Source: Anisakis pegreffii (Eukaryota > Nematoda > Chromadorea > Rhabditida > Anisakidae). Taken from it: a DNA stretch of 64,000 nt. Position 1 is the first letter of the stretch. The number at the start of each line of letters is the position of its first letter. The position numbers and the translations under genes are program-made. The stretch lies in contig JAPYMA010000908.1 of the NCBI GenBank assembly GCA_035041965.1, forward strand, positions 124,001 to 188,000. The letters run 5' to 3'. Positions 45,293-59,600 of the stretch are shown piece by piece. A model generated the notes under the pieces. It saw nothing but the letters and a program-made list of their open reading frames with translations. It made no database searches and was not told the DNA's origin.

Positions 45293-48200
45293 AGACACGT
45301 TAATTACAGCCTTGGGCGCGAGGAAGCGTAAATAATCCGATTGATCAGGCGTCAACGATAAACCAATCCGACCAAAACCAGCAGTTTACGGCGCAAAATC
45401 GAGGACGATCTGCAGAAACTCGACACCAATCTAGAGGTCGTCAGAAAATTTGTAAAGGAGAACAATTACGATCTAGGGTTAGTCATCGAATTCCTCCCAT
45501 CGAAACGAATGGTTTATGCATGTATGTCTTTCACGATATTCTCTGGATTATTCGATTGGTAACGCAACTTTGTAAGAAGTTGAAGTGGATCACATGGGAA
45601 TAGCAGAGGAACGCGTACGATAAAGAATTACAACTGATGAATGGAAGTGTTAATTACAGCCCTCTGGACGAAGGAGTGCAAGTATTTCAATTAATAAGGA
45701 GGCGTCATCATTGTATCAACCGTTACGGAAGCAGCAGTTCACCGCGCAAGGTCAAGAACCATTTGTGCAAGCTCAGCACCGATCCATTCAAGGTCAAAAA
45801 GTATCCGTAGAAGAACATTTACGATCCACAGTGAGTCATGTAACGTCTTCAAATAATGTCCTCACTGGTACTATAAATTAGTAAGCACATACTGAGGCTA
45901 AAGGAGAAACTGCTGACGATCAAAAGTTACCATTATTAAATCAGAAGGACTTAGAGGCATTTTGAGAAATAATGATGGTGAATCTAAAGTCGCCAGTTAC
46001 GATCGTGTCAAAATCAGTATTCGTTCGTTAGCATTTCAGCCAATGCGTCTCAAAATCGCTGATTCGGCCCGGGGCAGATATTTGTCATAATTTGATGGAT
46101 GGAAAATTTTTTAGATTGGTGAAAAGAAATGTTCAAACAAGTTCGTTGAAGAAAACACCGAAACTGCTGTTGACCTCATAATGAAGCAGCTGGTGGAGAG
46201 GAGGACACTTTACCAAAAACATCGTCAAGAGGCAAACGCCTGTAAAAGTCTAAGGTATTCATAACTGTTGTATTTCCAAGTTGCTTGTTTTGAACTGTAA
46301 TAATATTCTTTAAGAGCACTTAACCTCTCGAATGAAACATTCTGAAAAACACATTCACTGTCCTCTAATGAAATGACCACGCATTCATGCACATTGTATG
46401 GCGAATGTGCACGAATCGTCGATTCATTTTTTCCATGCTATCAACTGCTAACGAAGTTTGGTAAACTTTGAAATGCGTTCAGTCGAATTCGAACTGAAAT
46501 TCCATTCAGCTATCATTACACGTTCTTAATGTTTTCCTTCTTAATTACTCGCTTCAAATGCCCATAGCATCCAGGCAGGCGACTTCTACCACATTGAATG
46601 AACTGAAACGAAGGCCACTTGATAATCATATCAAAATAAAATTTGCAGTGAAATGCAGTCACTTTCAATGAATCAGTGGATCACTGAAGAAGTACAACGC
46701 ATTGATCACGCATCTAATCTTATGACATTCCTTGCGTCGAATGATAATAATGACATGGTAGATTTATTTATGGTAATACTGAGCAATTTCGCCGAGATTT
46801 TTTCGCATCCGAATGAGAGCATTAAAAAAGCATTGAAGCTAGTTTTCCTGAATATGGTCACATGAAAAAGAACAAAAAATTTCTGAAGATAAAAATGACT
46901 TCAAAACTGCTATTTATTGAACGCCGTGAACTTAGAATGTGATCTTTATCGGGATGCAATGAATGTGTTTAATATTATGAACAATACTCTTAAATTCGAA
47001 ATTGATGATCATGTCGTCACAAAGCGATTTGCAGAGGCCAGCTGAGTCAAGAGCTTCTCTTGAAAAAATTATTCAAGACTTACGGCCTGTCATTCGTGCT
47101 CAACTTGTGAGTCATTTTCAATTGTTTCTCTCCTTTCGAATACTTTTGCAATATTTGCTCCCATTACAAGCACCAATCGAAGAGGAGTATTTTAGATTCA
47201 AATTGCTTCCATCGATTCTCTCGTTAAAATAAGCCGGTCTGCCAGTTCTTTATAAATGAGCTTCTTGCTGAGATATGCAAACTAATTTCGATGATCTGAT
47301 CAGCATGAATCGTTCGGTTATCACTGCAAACAAACGAAGTTTTAGAAGTTCCACCAAAATTGTGCCAAAGAAATGGATCCGCATGATTTGAAATGGCATA
47401 ATCTTTCCAACTCAACCAGAAAGCAGTTGGAGATGAATGAAGAAGAATTCGACGAGAACGTCGTAGCATCGTCATTGGCGATGGAAATCATACGTCGTTT
47501 ACGTAGTAGTGAGGATACTAGAACGCAACAAGAAACTTCAAAAAATCAGCAATCTCCTATCGGGAGTCAACAGAAATTCAGACAACAATGAGCTGCCATC
47601 AACAAAAGGTTTGAAAATGTCAGCGGATACTCAGATATCGACAATTGAAAATCCGCAATGCAGCGTTATACAGCAGCAAAAGGCTGCACTCACTCAAAAG
47701 AAATCGCCAATGAATCAAAGTTCTTCAGAAGAGGTAATTTCAAACTTTACCTATGTTCTCTATATTAAAGTTTCAAAATGGGATTGAGAGATCTACTGGA
47801 TTTGATTATTTGGTAAAAATGGAAAGAGGTTCGCAATTTTATGACGTGATTAATCATTAGAAATTAAGAATGCAGCTGTGATTGCCCTAAATCGTTTCTG
47901 ACGGTCGCGCTGATGAGAATAGCGATGGAACATTTTAAGGCTCCGAAAATAAAGGTTGAATTAAAGCAGTTCTCCGGAGGTCAACATGAAACGGAATGCA
48001 GTGATGATACAACACTTGATCTGATTGCTCAATTATTATGTGAACGTTTAAAGATGGTGCAATCACATCGGAGAGAATGTCGAGATGGAATGAAACTGTA
48101 CGTTGCTTTCGCTAATGTTTCATTGCTGTCACCGTATGAAGGGGGATGGGAGTTGTTTGAGAAATATTATTAAGCTATCGAAAAACGGAAGTGTAACGTG

Positions 48201-50667
48201 ACCAATTTGGGAGTTGTACAAAATCACTTTCACTGAAGTCCACTATGGAAGCTGAATCAATTGCAGTTAATAGCGCGTAAAATCCGAAATGAAAGTTTGT
48301 CTTTTTGCAGTCTCGATAATTCTTCAATGGTTGCCTTGATGAGACACCAAAGAAAACAGCAAATGGATGGAAGAGAACGACTTACTCGAATAGCATCAGA
48401 TTTTGCTGCTAACCGCCCAAAGGTTTAACCTCTACTAAATTTACAAGCAGAAGCAAATTTTCCCCGAGTAACCGCTTTTGCATGAAACTTGTCATGAAGG
48501 TGAATTATTTACTTTCGGTTATGCTCAAAATCAAATCAGTTGTCATTTCAGAGGAGCTATCCATCACGCTATACTTATGAAGAGATGTCAGGAATCCTAG
48601 TGAAGTTGCGCAGCGAACTTCATCCTTATTTGGTGGGTTATCACAGGAGAACCATCGTGTCTATGGTGGTGTACGCTGTATAATGTTCATTTCTGAAAAA
48701 ATTACTATCAGTAATCAAATGTTGATAGAATACGACGCATCATCATCAACTGATCGCCATGGATTGTTCAACAAACAATGATTTCCAGGCACAACACTCT
48801 ATCGAGTTCATACATATGCCTTTAATCAACATTTGAAAACATGCTAAATCTTTTAGGCATTCTATTTGAGTAGCATCTATGCCTGCAATGAGAACGGGAT
48901 TGACGGAGAGAAAGAGCAAGTCAAGAAAGAGCTGGGAATGAATGAAAAGGAATTCGATGAGAACGTCGTTTTGTCAAAGGAAATATTGTCAGTTTTGGAA
49001 TTTTATTCTCCGTCAACTCGCCCTGAAGTGACAGAAAGTCAAGTACCACCAGCAGCAAGTGTGCAGACATCTCAAAAAACTAACAGTAAGATGTTTTCGG
49101 CAGAAAATCCAGAGCTGAAAGCTAAGCAACCATCTGTAGTGATCCAGAAATCGCCATTGATGAATCCAGGATCGCTCACAGAGGTTTGATTGCGTTCGGA
49201 ATTCTTCCTTCCACATTCTCAAAGAAAACATAGAGATAGTGAAAAATCAACTGATCACTAAGAGTATCTTCTATCTACATTCACAGTAACTATCTGAACA
49301 TAACCATAAAATTCATTTGTTAGAGTATATTCATTCCATTCGGCAAGTTTCTCCGATTCGAAATGGACTGCATTGCGTAAATGAATGACTAGATTGCTGA
49401 CTATGTCTTTTTCAGAAAAAAACTAACAAAAGTTTATTCGAAGCGAATAAAGCAGTGATATCAAGCAACCTAATGCGATCTGATTTAACTGTTTTCAAAC
49501 AGCCGATGACTGCAATTGAATTCATTGTTGATCAATTAAAAGAAAGAAGAAACCTTTACCAGACGCACTGTCAAAAGGCAAATGCCAAAAAACAATTGAG
49601 GTATTATATTTACATTCCGTTTGAATATCACCTCATCAGTCCAAGTGGATATTGACTTCATGACATTTACAGTCTTTCAATACGATTTTTACTTTCTTGA
49701 TGATTTCTTTCAAATCATCTTGATCTGAAATTCACAGCGCAAAGCAGTCACTTTCGGTGGAGCAGTGGGTGATCGAAAGAGATCAACGTGACCATCAGGC
49801 ATCAGCTCTAAAAGCTTTCCTTGAGTCAAATCCCCATGCTGAAGCTGTAAGTAATTCTTACAAGAAATTCAATGTAATCACGAGCATATAATAGATATTC
49901 ATCTTAAAAAGCAGTATCAACGGCACAATTTAGATGTGCATCACCGATTATTGACTCAATCCATTGTAAAGCGAGTATCAAATCATTAATCCACGATATC
50001 ATCAGGTTCTTAAAATGATTTTTGAAGGCTCAAAGCGAGTCTAGAACAAGTTTTGGACGTCGGCTTTGCAGTCAACAAACCTTCACAAAGTTGTGAATAT
50101 TTCCATCTCTAGAATTTTCACTATTATCATTTCAGATCATTCCAAACAGTCGTGTAGTGTCAAAAGACCACATCAGAGAAATTCTTCAACAGCTGCGATT
50201 TTACAGTCTAACCCAGATTGTGCGTTAATTTTAGTTATCTCTTCAAATGAATATTCGCTTGAGATGGCCCGAAATTCCCCGTCCCCTATTCTAGCATGTC
50301 AATGTTAATGTAAATATGTGCGGGTGATCCTTGCACTATCAACTAGCTGATTATCGTTGTGATGTCGTTGTGTCAAACATACTCGGAATCAACAAGCAAT
50401 TCTCCATGAAAAACAAATATAATCTTTAGTTTTTTACATAACTGAACCCGTGTGAAGCTCTCGATTTCCACTGAGGATGCTAATTGTTGAATTTCAGAGG
50501 TTTCACGAGGATTGCGCTAAGCGGATGTACCCAAGAGATGCGTTCAGTGAGATCATACTCGAGAAAGCCAAAAAGTGGTTAGAAATGGATACTAAGCAAT
50601 TCGAAGACAATGTATTGGCATCTCCTTTGGCAATGAAAATTATACGAAGGACACTTGATGTTGGAAG

Positions 50668-50848
50668 TAGTGATGTCTCCATTCCAGTTAAACTGTTCCA
50701 TTCCAGGTCTATTCCTGTTCCGTTCCATGGTATGGAATAGAACAGTACGCAAATGAGGAAGGAACAGTTTGGAACGGAATAGAGCCGTTTTTGAACCCAA
50801 AAGAACAGAATAGAACAGTTTTCAAAAAGTAGTATAGAGACATCACTA
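50668..50848. mobile_element. hAT-type MITE inside the last exon of Y
   Basis: A 181-bp element with 12-bp perfect terminal inverted repeats TAGTGATGTCTC and GAGACATCACTA, flanked by the 8-bp direct repeat GTTGGAAG (50660-50667 and 50849-50856). An 8-bp target duplication and ends of the form TAGNG are hAT hallmarks. The inside is made of ggaacag/ctgttcc-like words and encodes nothing. It splits the d3 exon just after IIRRTLD. Confidence 0.85.
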
Positions 50849-51149
50849 GTTGGAAGCACCGTAGAACAACTAAATCCCTCAAACCAGCAACAATACTTCT
50901 TGAGTACATGGTGTTAGAGTTTCGAGAAGTCTCCTCAAGATAATCCTTTTAATCGTGCCTTTAACCATTGGGTCTTATGCTTTTGGTCGTTGTAACTTTG
51001 TCTCTTTTGATGATGTACCACTGTGCTGTAATTTTCACCACTAATCTTTGTACAATTACATGCTGATGTTTGATGTTTTGTTTTAGTTTTTTTTGCTATT
51101 TTAACTTACAACTTTGATTTTATGAATTTAATGATATTGAATGAAATAT

Positions 51150-51190
51150 TAATGATATAGGTACATCACTCGGTTTCGAGCAAAACTGTC
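51150..51190 (-). mobile_element. remnant of the tRNA-like foldback element
   Basis: atgatataggtacatcactc followed by ggtttcgagcaaaact closely matches the arm of the element at 61486-61680. Only one arm is present. Confidence 0.4.
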
Positions 51191-51429
51191 ATGGTATATT
51201 CTTTGTGAATGATACAGTTGAAAATTATGATCAAAATGAGGTTCTCTTATGGAACTTATCATCAACATCGAAGCAGTCCAAAATTTTTGTCATAATTTAC
51301 TTCTGAATGCTGAATATTTCTTTTTATCACATTGCAACGTTGCAGTATTCATAAACTGATCCAGGCATCATAAATTAGACTGCTAGGTATCGTTCTCACT
51401 CTTGATAACGTATATGCCTTGCCATTCTG

Positions 51430-51790
51430 TTTCCCTTTCCTAGATCCCCTCTAGCCTCTCCAGCAACAGTTCGACGAGTACAATGGTCATTTTATAATTT
51501 AGTGCACATCCGGCGAACGAATATTGTTATCAATATTTTCATTTATCTCTTACGTCATCTTAACACCGATCATGCTCAACACTGCTATTATCATTGTCTC
51601 TCAGATAAGTGATATCAGCTTCGATTACTTGTGCTTCGCATCCGACGCATCTGTGAATGCGAATGCGATGACAATGAGTTTTTTCGTCATTGCCTTCGCT
51701 AATGCTACGGTTAAACAATAACACAGATTGATCAGATCCAAACCGAACCATTTCAGTTTGTTGATGGTAAACGGCACTGTAAACCATACA
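51430..51790 (+). repeat. dispersed repeat resembling a LINE 3' end, copy 4
   Basis: Follows the end of Y. It shares ctctccagcaacagttc and the later block ending in cattcacagatgcg-like words with 1490-1790 and 63465-63760. Confidence 0.4.
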
Positions 51791-52266
51791 GGTAAAACGT
51801 GATGTTTTCGGCAAAACTGCAATCTGAAAGCTTTATATGTTGTGCATTCTCATGATCTCAATTGAAGACCATGAGAATGCACAATAGAGATAGTTAATTG
51901 GTCTCAATGGACATTGGTCTCAATTGATGGAGATAGTTCTTGTAATCGGAATGGTATCGGAGACGACCGAAGAAAATAACCTGACGAAAAGCCCTGAAAT
52001 ATGTTGTAGACGTATTTTACGGCTTATCTGATCTGAATCACTGAAGATGCCTAAAGTGGAATTGGAAACTGCAACAGACTGCAAGATTTTAAATGAAGTT
52101 GACGCGATATTCGATGACCTGATAATGAAGTGTACATTGTCATTGTGAGAAGTTTATTGTTCACCAACGAAAGCGTGATATCGGGGTGTGACAGCATAGG
52201 CGAATTAAAATGCAACCAGCTATGAATTTCTGACAAGCAAGAAATTGCTGCCGGAAGGAAACGTGA
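51791..52266. other. intergenic, nothing identified
   Basis: Short open frames only. A small inverted repeat (tctcatgatctcaattgaag and gaccatgagaatgc) is seen near 51.85 kb. Confidence 0.4.
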
Positions 52267-52473
52267 CCGGTCAATCTGCCTAAAGAAATTTTACCTAACG
52301 ACAGTTTGCCTAAAGACACATTGCCTAACGGACATTTTGCCTATTAGGCCAAATATCCATTAAAAAATCGATGTTAGACAAACTGTTCGTTAGGCAAACT
52401 ACCCGTTAGGCACGTTGCCCGCCAAGCAAACTGTCCGTTAGGCAACATATCTTTGGGCACAGATTGATCGGGT
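52267..52473. repeat. palindromic element with TTAGGC minisatellite
   Basis: The ends are inverted: accggtcaatctg on the left and cagattgatcgggt on the right. Between them, units such as gttaggcaaactgtcc run in the right half and their complement ttgcctaacggaca in the left half. The whole 207 bp could fold into a long hairpin. Confidence 0.6.
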
Positions 52474-53623
52474 ACCGGGGCCCAACCTGAGCTTCAACCT
52501 GAGACTGAGCCTAAGCATAAGCTAACATGCTAGGTGGCATTGATTCTGTAGAGTGGGATCGTTTTTTACAGACCAGAAAAGCAGTAAAAGCAAATAGTTA
52601 AGAGAGAATATTTCGCGAGCAAATTTTCCGAGGTTAGATTTTCAGTGCTCAATCTTCTGCATCCCCCATCGCATAGACTGAGCATTTACAATTAGCAAAC
52701 GAATCATTCGGTTCGGTTATTCAAAACGAAATGAACACCGAAATCTTATCATCGTTCAACACCAAATCGTGCTCAACGAAGCGCTACGTGCCATTCATAC
52801 CAAGCATGCTACCTGGCACGTCACCTCGCTCATAAAAACAGATGCAGTGCTGGTTTCAAATCGTCACTCGAAACCAACAGTGTATTGTTTATTGATAACG
52901 TTGGTTAATGATTTTATGATAAGATCCATTCTAAAACCCCTTATCAAACACTAACGCAACAATCTAATGCATTTATTGCCTACCTGAAGAAATGCTCCAA
53001 TTTTATCAGTGCAATCTTCCATCGAACTGCAGTGTACTTAATAAGCATCTATAATCAGCGCAATCAATTGATTTCTACTAAATTTATATACGCCATTCCA
53101 TTTCTTCCCTGAATTGTCGCTGTTGAAGAATCGATTTGCTCAATACAGCGAACGGTCGAATTTCAATCGAGGTTAATTCAGGTTCTCTTGAAAGGTGTGT
53201 TTGTGCTCTTATTCGAATGATAACGTTCATCGTTGATTGTACTACGAGTTTTAACTTGCCTTGCTTGATCGTTCTGATAAATTAATTGCAAAAGGGTTGA
53301 TCGGATTAATTTTGAAATATTTTGAACCGTTTGCCTTCATTCGTGCGGTTCCGCTCCCAGGGTGAAATATGGTGCAAATAGTTTGGAGATCAACATTTAA
53401 TTGATCTAATGTAATACGCTTGAAAGTATTCGAATGAATATCCTGAATGTGCAGTGCATCGTAATCCAATCATTTTTTCCATCCTGATATCGTCTAACTT
53501 CCAGAATGAACGATGTCTGAACTCGTTTAGTCTGATTTCATTCAGATAATGATATTTAATCAGCGTTGCACTCATCCGCACACCGCTGCCAATTGGAGTT
53601 TCTTTCAGACAACCCAACAAACA

Positions 53624-56600
53624 ATGGGTTCTGAGAGCTGGTTGGTTGGTTGGGTGATAAATATAAATGATCAAGAAATAAAAGTACTTCGAAGGAATCG
53701 AAAACATCGATTATCACGTAATAAAACACATCCAAACATTGTGATCGGTGACTGGATTGCATTTCGAGTTTGTAATTGCCAATTTCATTGACTTATCCTA
53801 TTTCATCGTTTGACGATTTGCTGAACGCAATGAAATTCCCTTCATTTGAAATGCGAAAAATCGATTCTGGGGAATGAGTTTACACTTGCGGATGGATATT
53901 CCGCATAAGAAGGTTGCATAACGAACTCTGCTGCATTGATACTCTGCAAATGAGATTGTTTACATCGTTTTTACGCCGAACACCTGTACTGACGCCACAC
54001 TCCTCATTTTCCATGCCTGGGAGTGAGAGTTAAGGGTTTTGGAGGTTTACAACCTCAAGCATCTGATTCATCTAACAATGAAGTGAGTAGTGAAAAGATG
54101 AACGATTTCAGAAGAATACTGTATCTGGTCAAGGGTGCTTAATTCAGGTCATCGATCCAATATTGCCAACGAAAACTCTTTGGATCAGCCCGAAGATAGG
54201 ATGGAGAGTGCGTTTTTTTTGCTACTTTCTTTTCCTTTCCTACACTCAATCTTGAATTCTTCACAGCATAAGCGCTTGAATGCCAGTTCCTATTGAACTT
54301 CCATCTATATTTTGTTCTTAATTTCTCAAGCAATTTACCGAAGTCTCGAAATCATGAACGAGAAAATTTTGATCGTTTAAATTCATTTTCACCTGTCATC
54401 GTGAAAAAAAATTATTGTGATACACCGTTCGTTGTTCTTCTTCAGTGAATTTCATCAGCTTTAACAAGGCCAGTCCAAGTCAGGAATCCCGAGGGTGTTA
54501 CCCAATGCTAATAATACCTTTCAGTCAAGGGAAACACAATGTATCTGCGTAAAAACCACTGCCATCGGTTCACCGAATGTACAATTACAAGAGGGTGATT
54601 CGGAGATTCATAGAATATGGTCACCGCATTTCGAGGTTAATTTCAATTGCATTTCATAGCAGTTCTCTGTTGTTTTGCGCTGATAATGAAAATTCAGTAA
54701 TAATGTTGGAATATTGTTCGTAATATTTGAACAACACAAGCAAATTATTGCAACAATGGAGTAAAGACGAAAACTGACGATAAAATGCTCACGAATCCCT
54801 AACTACTAGCATCTCTCGCTGAAATTTGCCCTAATCCGGACCTCGCATTCTGTTGCAAGAAATCATGATCCTGACAAAATGGAATCCACAACAGAATATG
54901 AAATGATGGATGAAATACGCACATTTATGGGCCGAACTTTGGGAATTGAGAATCAGTAGTCGGTGTGCAGATCGATGAACGATTCTCAGTGGATACTTTC
55001 ATTTCATTTATAACTTTAAAATCTTAATTGCAGTATCTGGCTGATCCTTTACACCTCTTCGATGATCCTGTGAATGTGAAACCAAATGTAGCATACGATG
55101 TATGGTGCAGATTGAACAGCGACCCAAAATCGCAATACGATGGCGTTAGTCCAATTCTTGAGATACACTCAATCGAGGCGCCTTCTGAAAGTCAAATGAT
55201 ATCGCTCAGTCCTGTATGTTTGCAGAAATCAGTTTTGTGTTTGTTTCTTTCGGTAATACAATATGATTGATATCAAGTGAAGTGATTTTACTAAATATAC
55301 CATTGAAATTCAATGGTTTTTGCATTACTCTGATGGCATTTTCTGAACAATTTGTTTGGAGATGCGACTTTTTTACAAATCTGAAGTAAATTTTCGATCA
55401 TATGAGTAAATATAAGAACGTTTCTGATAAAGAATTATATTGCAATATCTGGCGATAAAATTTGCTGATAAAAGGAAGTATTGATTACGTGCTAGGTAAT
55501 TTCTTCTGAGGACATTTTGCTTTTGCGACAATTCGCCTAACGCATGTTTCACTCCTCTTCATGTTCAGACCAGAGGTTCGGTCGTGACATAGGAGTGAAA
55601 CTCCGTGCTTGGTTGAGCATAAATCCCAGCTTAAGCCTAAGCATCAACCTCAGTTTAGGCCTAGTCAGTAAACTCAAACTAGACCTGAGCATCAGCTTCA
55701 CAGGGAAAGATCACGAACTTTCGGACGTGTTCTATATAATGTAAATTGAAGAAAATCCAGTATATAATCCGTACCCAACAAAGCCAAGAAAATAGATAAT
55801 TCTAAGATACAAATATTCTACGACTAGATTACGAAATGAGCAACGCCAAGAACTTCTGAATGTAGTGTTAAGAGCTTCGGACAACTTCTGAATGCTTACA
55901 AATAATGCTCACGGATGCGCGAAGTGTAAATCAGCCTAAGTGTCGTTAGGCGAAATGTCGTTGGGTAGAATGACCAGACACGTTAATTACAGCCTTGGGC
56001 GCGAGGAAGCGTAAATAATCCGATTGATCAGGCGTCAACGATAAACCAATCCGACCAAAACCAGCAGTTTACGGCGCAAAATCAAGAACGATCTGCAAAA
56101 ACTCGACACCAATCTAGAGGTCGTCAGAAAATTTGTAAAGGAGAACAATTACGATCTAGGGTTAGTCATCGAATTCCTCCCATTGAAATGAATGGTTTAT
56201 GCATGTATGTCTTTCACGATATTCTCTGGATTATTCGATTGGTAACGCAACTTTGTAAGAAGTTGAAGTGGATCACATGGGAATAGCAGAGGAACGCGTA
56301 CGATAAAGAATTACAGCTGATGAATGGAAGTGTTAATTACAGCCCTCTGGACGAAGGAGTGCAAGTATTCCAATTAGTCAGGCGTCATCATTGCATCAAC
56401 CGTCAAGGAACCAGCAGTTCAGCGCGCAAGGTCAAGAACCATCTGCGCAAACTCAGCACCGACCCACGCAAGGTCAAAATATGTGCGTAGCAGAGCGATT
56501 GCCATCATCAGTAGGTCATCTAACATCTTCAAACAATGCCCTGACTCCTGCTGTGAATCAGCAAGCGCATACGGAGATTAACGAAGGAACCGCTGATGAC

Positions 56601-59600
56601 TTGAAGGAATTTCATGAAAGAACAGCCATGAAATTACAGCCGCTGGTTACGGTAGAGCTGTTTCATATACTCGCTCGCTAATACTTGAAATAATGCTTTT
56701 CAAATGAACTCATTCGACCCAGTGTAGGTATTTGTCATGACATGACGGATGTAAAATCTCTTCAGACTAATGGAAAGAGGAGTTCGAAAAAAGCTTTGGG
56801 TATTTCCCAAAATGATTCTTGCAAGGTGGAAATGGAAGATGTATTGGATTTGATTGCTTGTTAGGAATCAAAAGACATCTGGGATTTTGAAATGTGATCA
56901 ATCATTTGGAATAAGCAATTAAGATGTGCTGGCCCTAAATTGTTTCTGAGGCCGCACTGATGAGAATAACGTGGAACATTTTGAGGCTCCGAAAATGAAG
57001 ACTGATTCAGTGGACAGCACAAAACAGTTAGCTGAAATTCAAGGTGAAACGGAATGCACTGCTGGTACATCAATTGATCTGATTACTCAATTATTGTGTG
57101 AACGTTTGAAGATGGTTCAGTCACATCGGAAAGAATGTCAAGCAGCAATTGAATTGTATGTTGCTTTCGCTAATGCTTCAGACGTACGAAGAGGAATGAC
57201 AAAAATTATTAGGGGAACAAAAAACGGAATTGTTAAACGTGGCCAATCTGGGAGTTGCACAGAAACGATTCCATTCAAGTCTGCTGAATCTATTGCGCAT
57301 CCAATAGCGCATAACAGCCGATCTAAAATTTTGTCCAATTGCAGCCTGAATAAGTCTTCAATGATTGCCGTGATGAGATGCCATAGAATACAACAAATGG
57401 ATGCTAGAGAACGACATGCGAAAATACTGTCAGAATTTGCTGCCAACCGCCAAAAGGTTTAGTCTGCAGCAAATTTAAAAGGAAAATCAAATTTTCTCTG
57501 AAAAGCGGTGAAAGCCATTTATGCAGTAAATTTTCAATGAAGATGAATAATTCAGCTTCGGTTATGCTCAGAACAATGTTGCTTGTCATTTCAGGGGTGT
57601 TGTAAATCCCGCTATACTTATGGAGAGACTTCGAGAATCTTAGGGATGTTACGCAGTGAACTTCGTTCTTATTTGGTGGGTTGTTACAGCAGATCCATCA
57701 TGTCCATAGTGTTCCATGCTTTATGCTGTTCATTTCTGATCAAATTACTGCCGCTAATCAATTACTGATAGAATAAGCAGTGAGCATCTTCTTCAGATAA
57801 TTCAGATAATCGCCGTGAATTGTTCGACAAAGAATGATTACCTGTCGCAAGAATGTACCGATCACATACGTCTACTTCCATTCGATTCTAAATAGATGCG
57901 AACCTTTTAGGCATTCTATTTGAGTTGCATCTACGATTGCAATGAGAACGGTATTAAAGGAGAGGAAGAGCAGGTCATGAAGGAACTGCAAATGAATGAC
58001 AGGGAATTCGATGAGAACGTCGTTTTGTCCAAGGAAACATTGTCAATTTTGGATCTGTATTCTCCAGATCGTATAGTGACAAAAAATCAAGTACCGCCAG
58101 TAACAGGTGTGCAATCCTCCGAAGAACACTCACAATATGAACTTCAAGACAGAAAGTCCGGAACTTAACGATAAGCAACCATCTGTAATGGTGCAGAAAC
58201 CATCGGTGGTGAATTTGGGATCGACGACACAGGTTAGATTGAGTTTGAAATTCTTCTTTGCGCATTGCCAAAGTAAGTGCCCGGAGAGTGAAACTGAAGA
58301 TTCAATCGATCATCAAGAGTATGACTTGGAGGGACGACCTGCCGTAAAGTCCATTTGCTGCAATATATTCGTTGCATTCGACAAGTTTTCTCGACTCGAC
58401 ATTGACTGCACTGATGAGTACACTGATTGCTAAATGCTTATACTGTTTTCAGGAAAAAAACAACAACATTTCAAATGAAGCGAACAACGAAATGGATTCA
58501 ATGAAACTGACACAGTCTGATTCAGCTAATATCAAACAACAGAAGACAGCAATTGCGTTCATTGTCAAGCAGTTGGAAGAAAGGAGAGATCTTTATCAGA
58601 AACACCGTCAAGAGGCAAATGCCACAAAACTACTTAGGTATTTTTAATCTTTTTGAATATCACTACATTCATCGCTCTTTAATGTATCTGTTAGTTTTTC
58701 GATGAGTACTTTTAATGATCTCAGTGCTTTAAGTCAATAATACCAATGCAGTTTTAAAATTCACAGCGCAAAGCAGTTACTCTCGACGCAGCAGTGGGCG
58801 ATTGAAGGAAATCACCGCAAAAAGCAGGCATCAGCTCTAAAGGTTTTCCTTGAGTCAAACCCTTACGCTGAGGATGTAAGTGATATGTATACGAAATTTC
58901 ATACATTCGCGAGCATATAATAGGCTTTCAACTTGAAACCAATAATATCAATACAGTTGGTTAATGAATCGTCGTTTATCCGACGCATTCATAATGAATT
59001 GAGCATCAGTTGAGTGATGCACCTTATCATGAAAACTCTAGAATGCTTTTTTGCTGATTCAAAAGTTGTATGAAACAAGATTCAAATTTCAGCGTAGTGT
59101 GCACGTTTCCATTTCAAAATTTTTACTACTTTCATTTCAGAGCATTCCAAACAATCATGCGGTGTCAAAAGAGTCCATCACAAAAATACTGAAACAATTA
59201 CAACAATATGCTCGTGCTCAGATTGTGAGTCAATTTCAATTATATCTCAAGCAAATATTTACTCGGGATGGAACGGCATGTTTGGCTCCCGATCATGGAA
59301 TGTAATTATGAGGGGTGATTTGTGACAATTACGCGTCAATATCACAGTCAATTCACTGTCAGATTAGGTGATTATCACTGTGAGCGGTATCGTGTCAAAG
59401 ATACTCGAAATGGACTGATTATTGGGTTATTGGTCATGAGGAATGAATGCAATTTACTAAGAGCTAGATAACCGAACCAGTCTGAAGGTTTTGGTTTCTG
59501 TTGAGGATGCTAAATATTGAATTTCAGAGGTTTCATCAAGATTGTGCTATGCAAATGAACCCGAAAGATGCGTTCATTAAAAATGTTCTCGAGACCACGC

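Larger units (their letters stand above)
42720..50916 (+). pseudogene. gene Y: damaged paralogue of X, three repeats
   Basis: Exons: 42720-42863, 43862-44050, 44361-44540, 45311-45477, 45660-45830, 46115-46254, 46649-46772, 47035-47106, 47346-47733, 47940-48097, 48311-48422, 48552-48632, 48857-49183, 49416-49600, 49738-49846, 50136-50219, 50498-50916. Lengths and phases match X for nearly all exons. Lesions: exon 47346-47733 has an extra base, so the frame after PIGSQQKF hits TGA and continues one frame over (SDNNELPSTKGLK). Exon 45311-45477 appears one base shorter than its Z partner. The last exon carries a 181-bp MITE with an in-frame TAG at 50738-50740; without it the exon would end at TAG 50914-50916. 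Repeat 4 is absent. A shortened product cannot be excluded. Confidence 0.6.
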
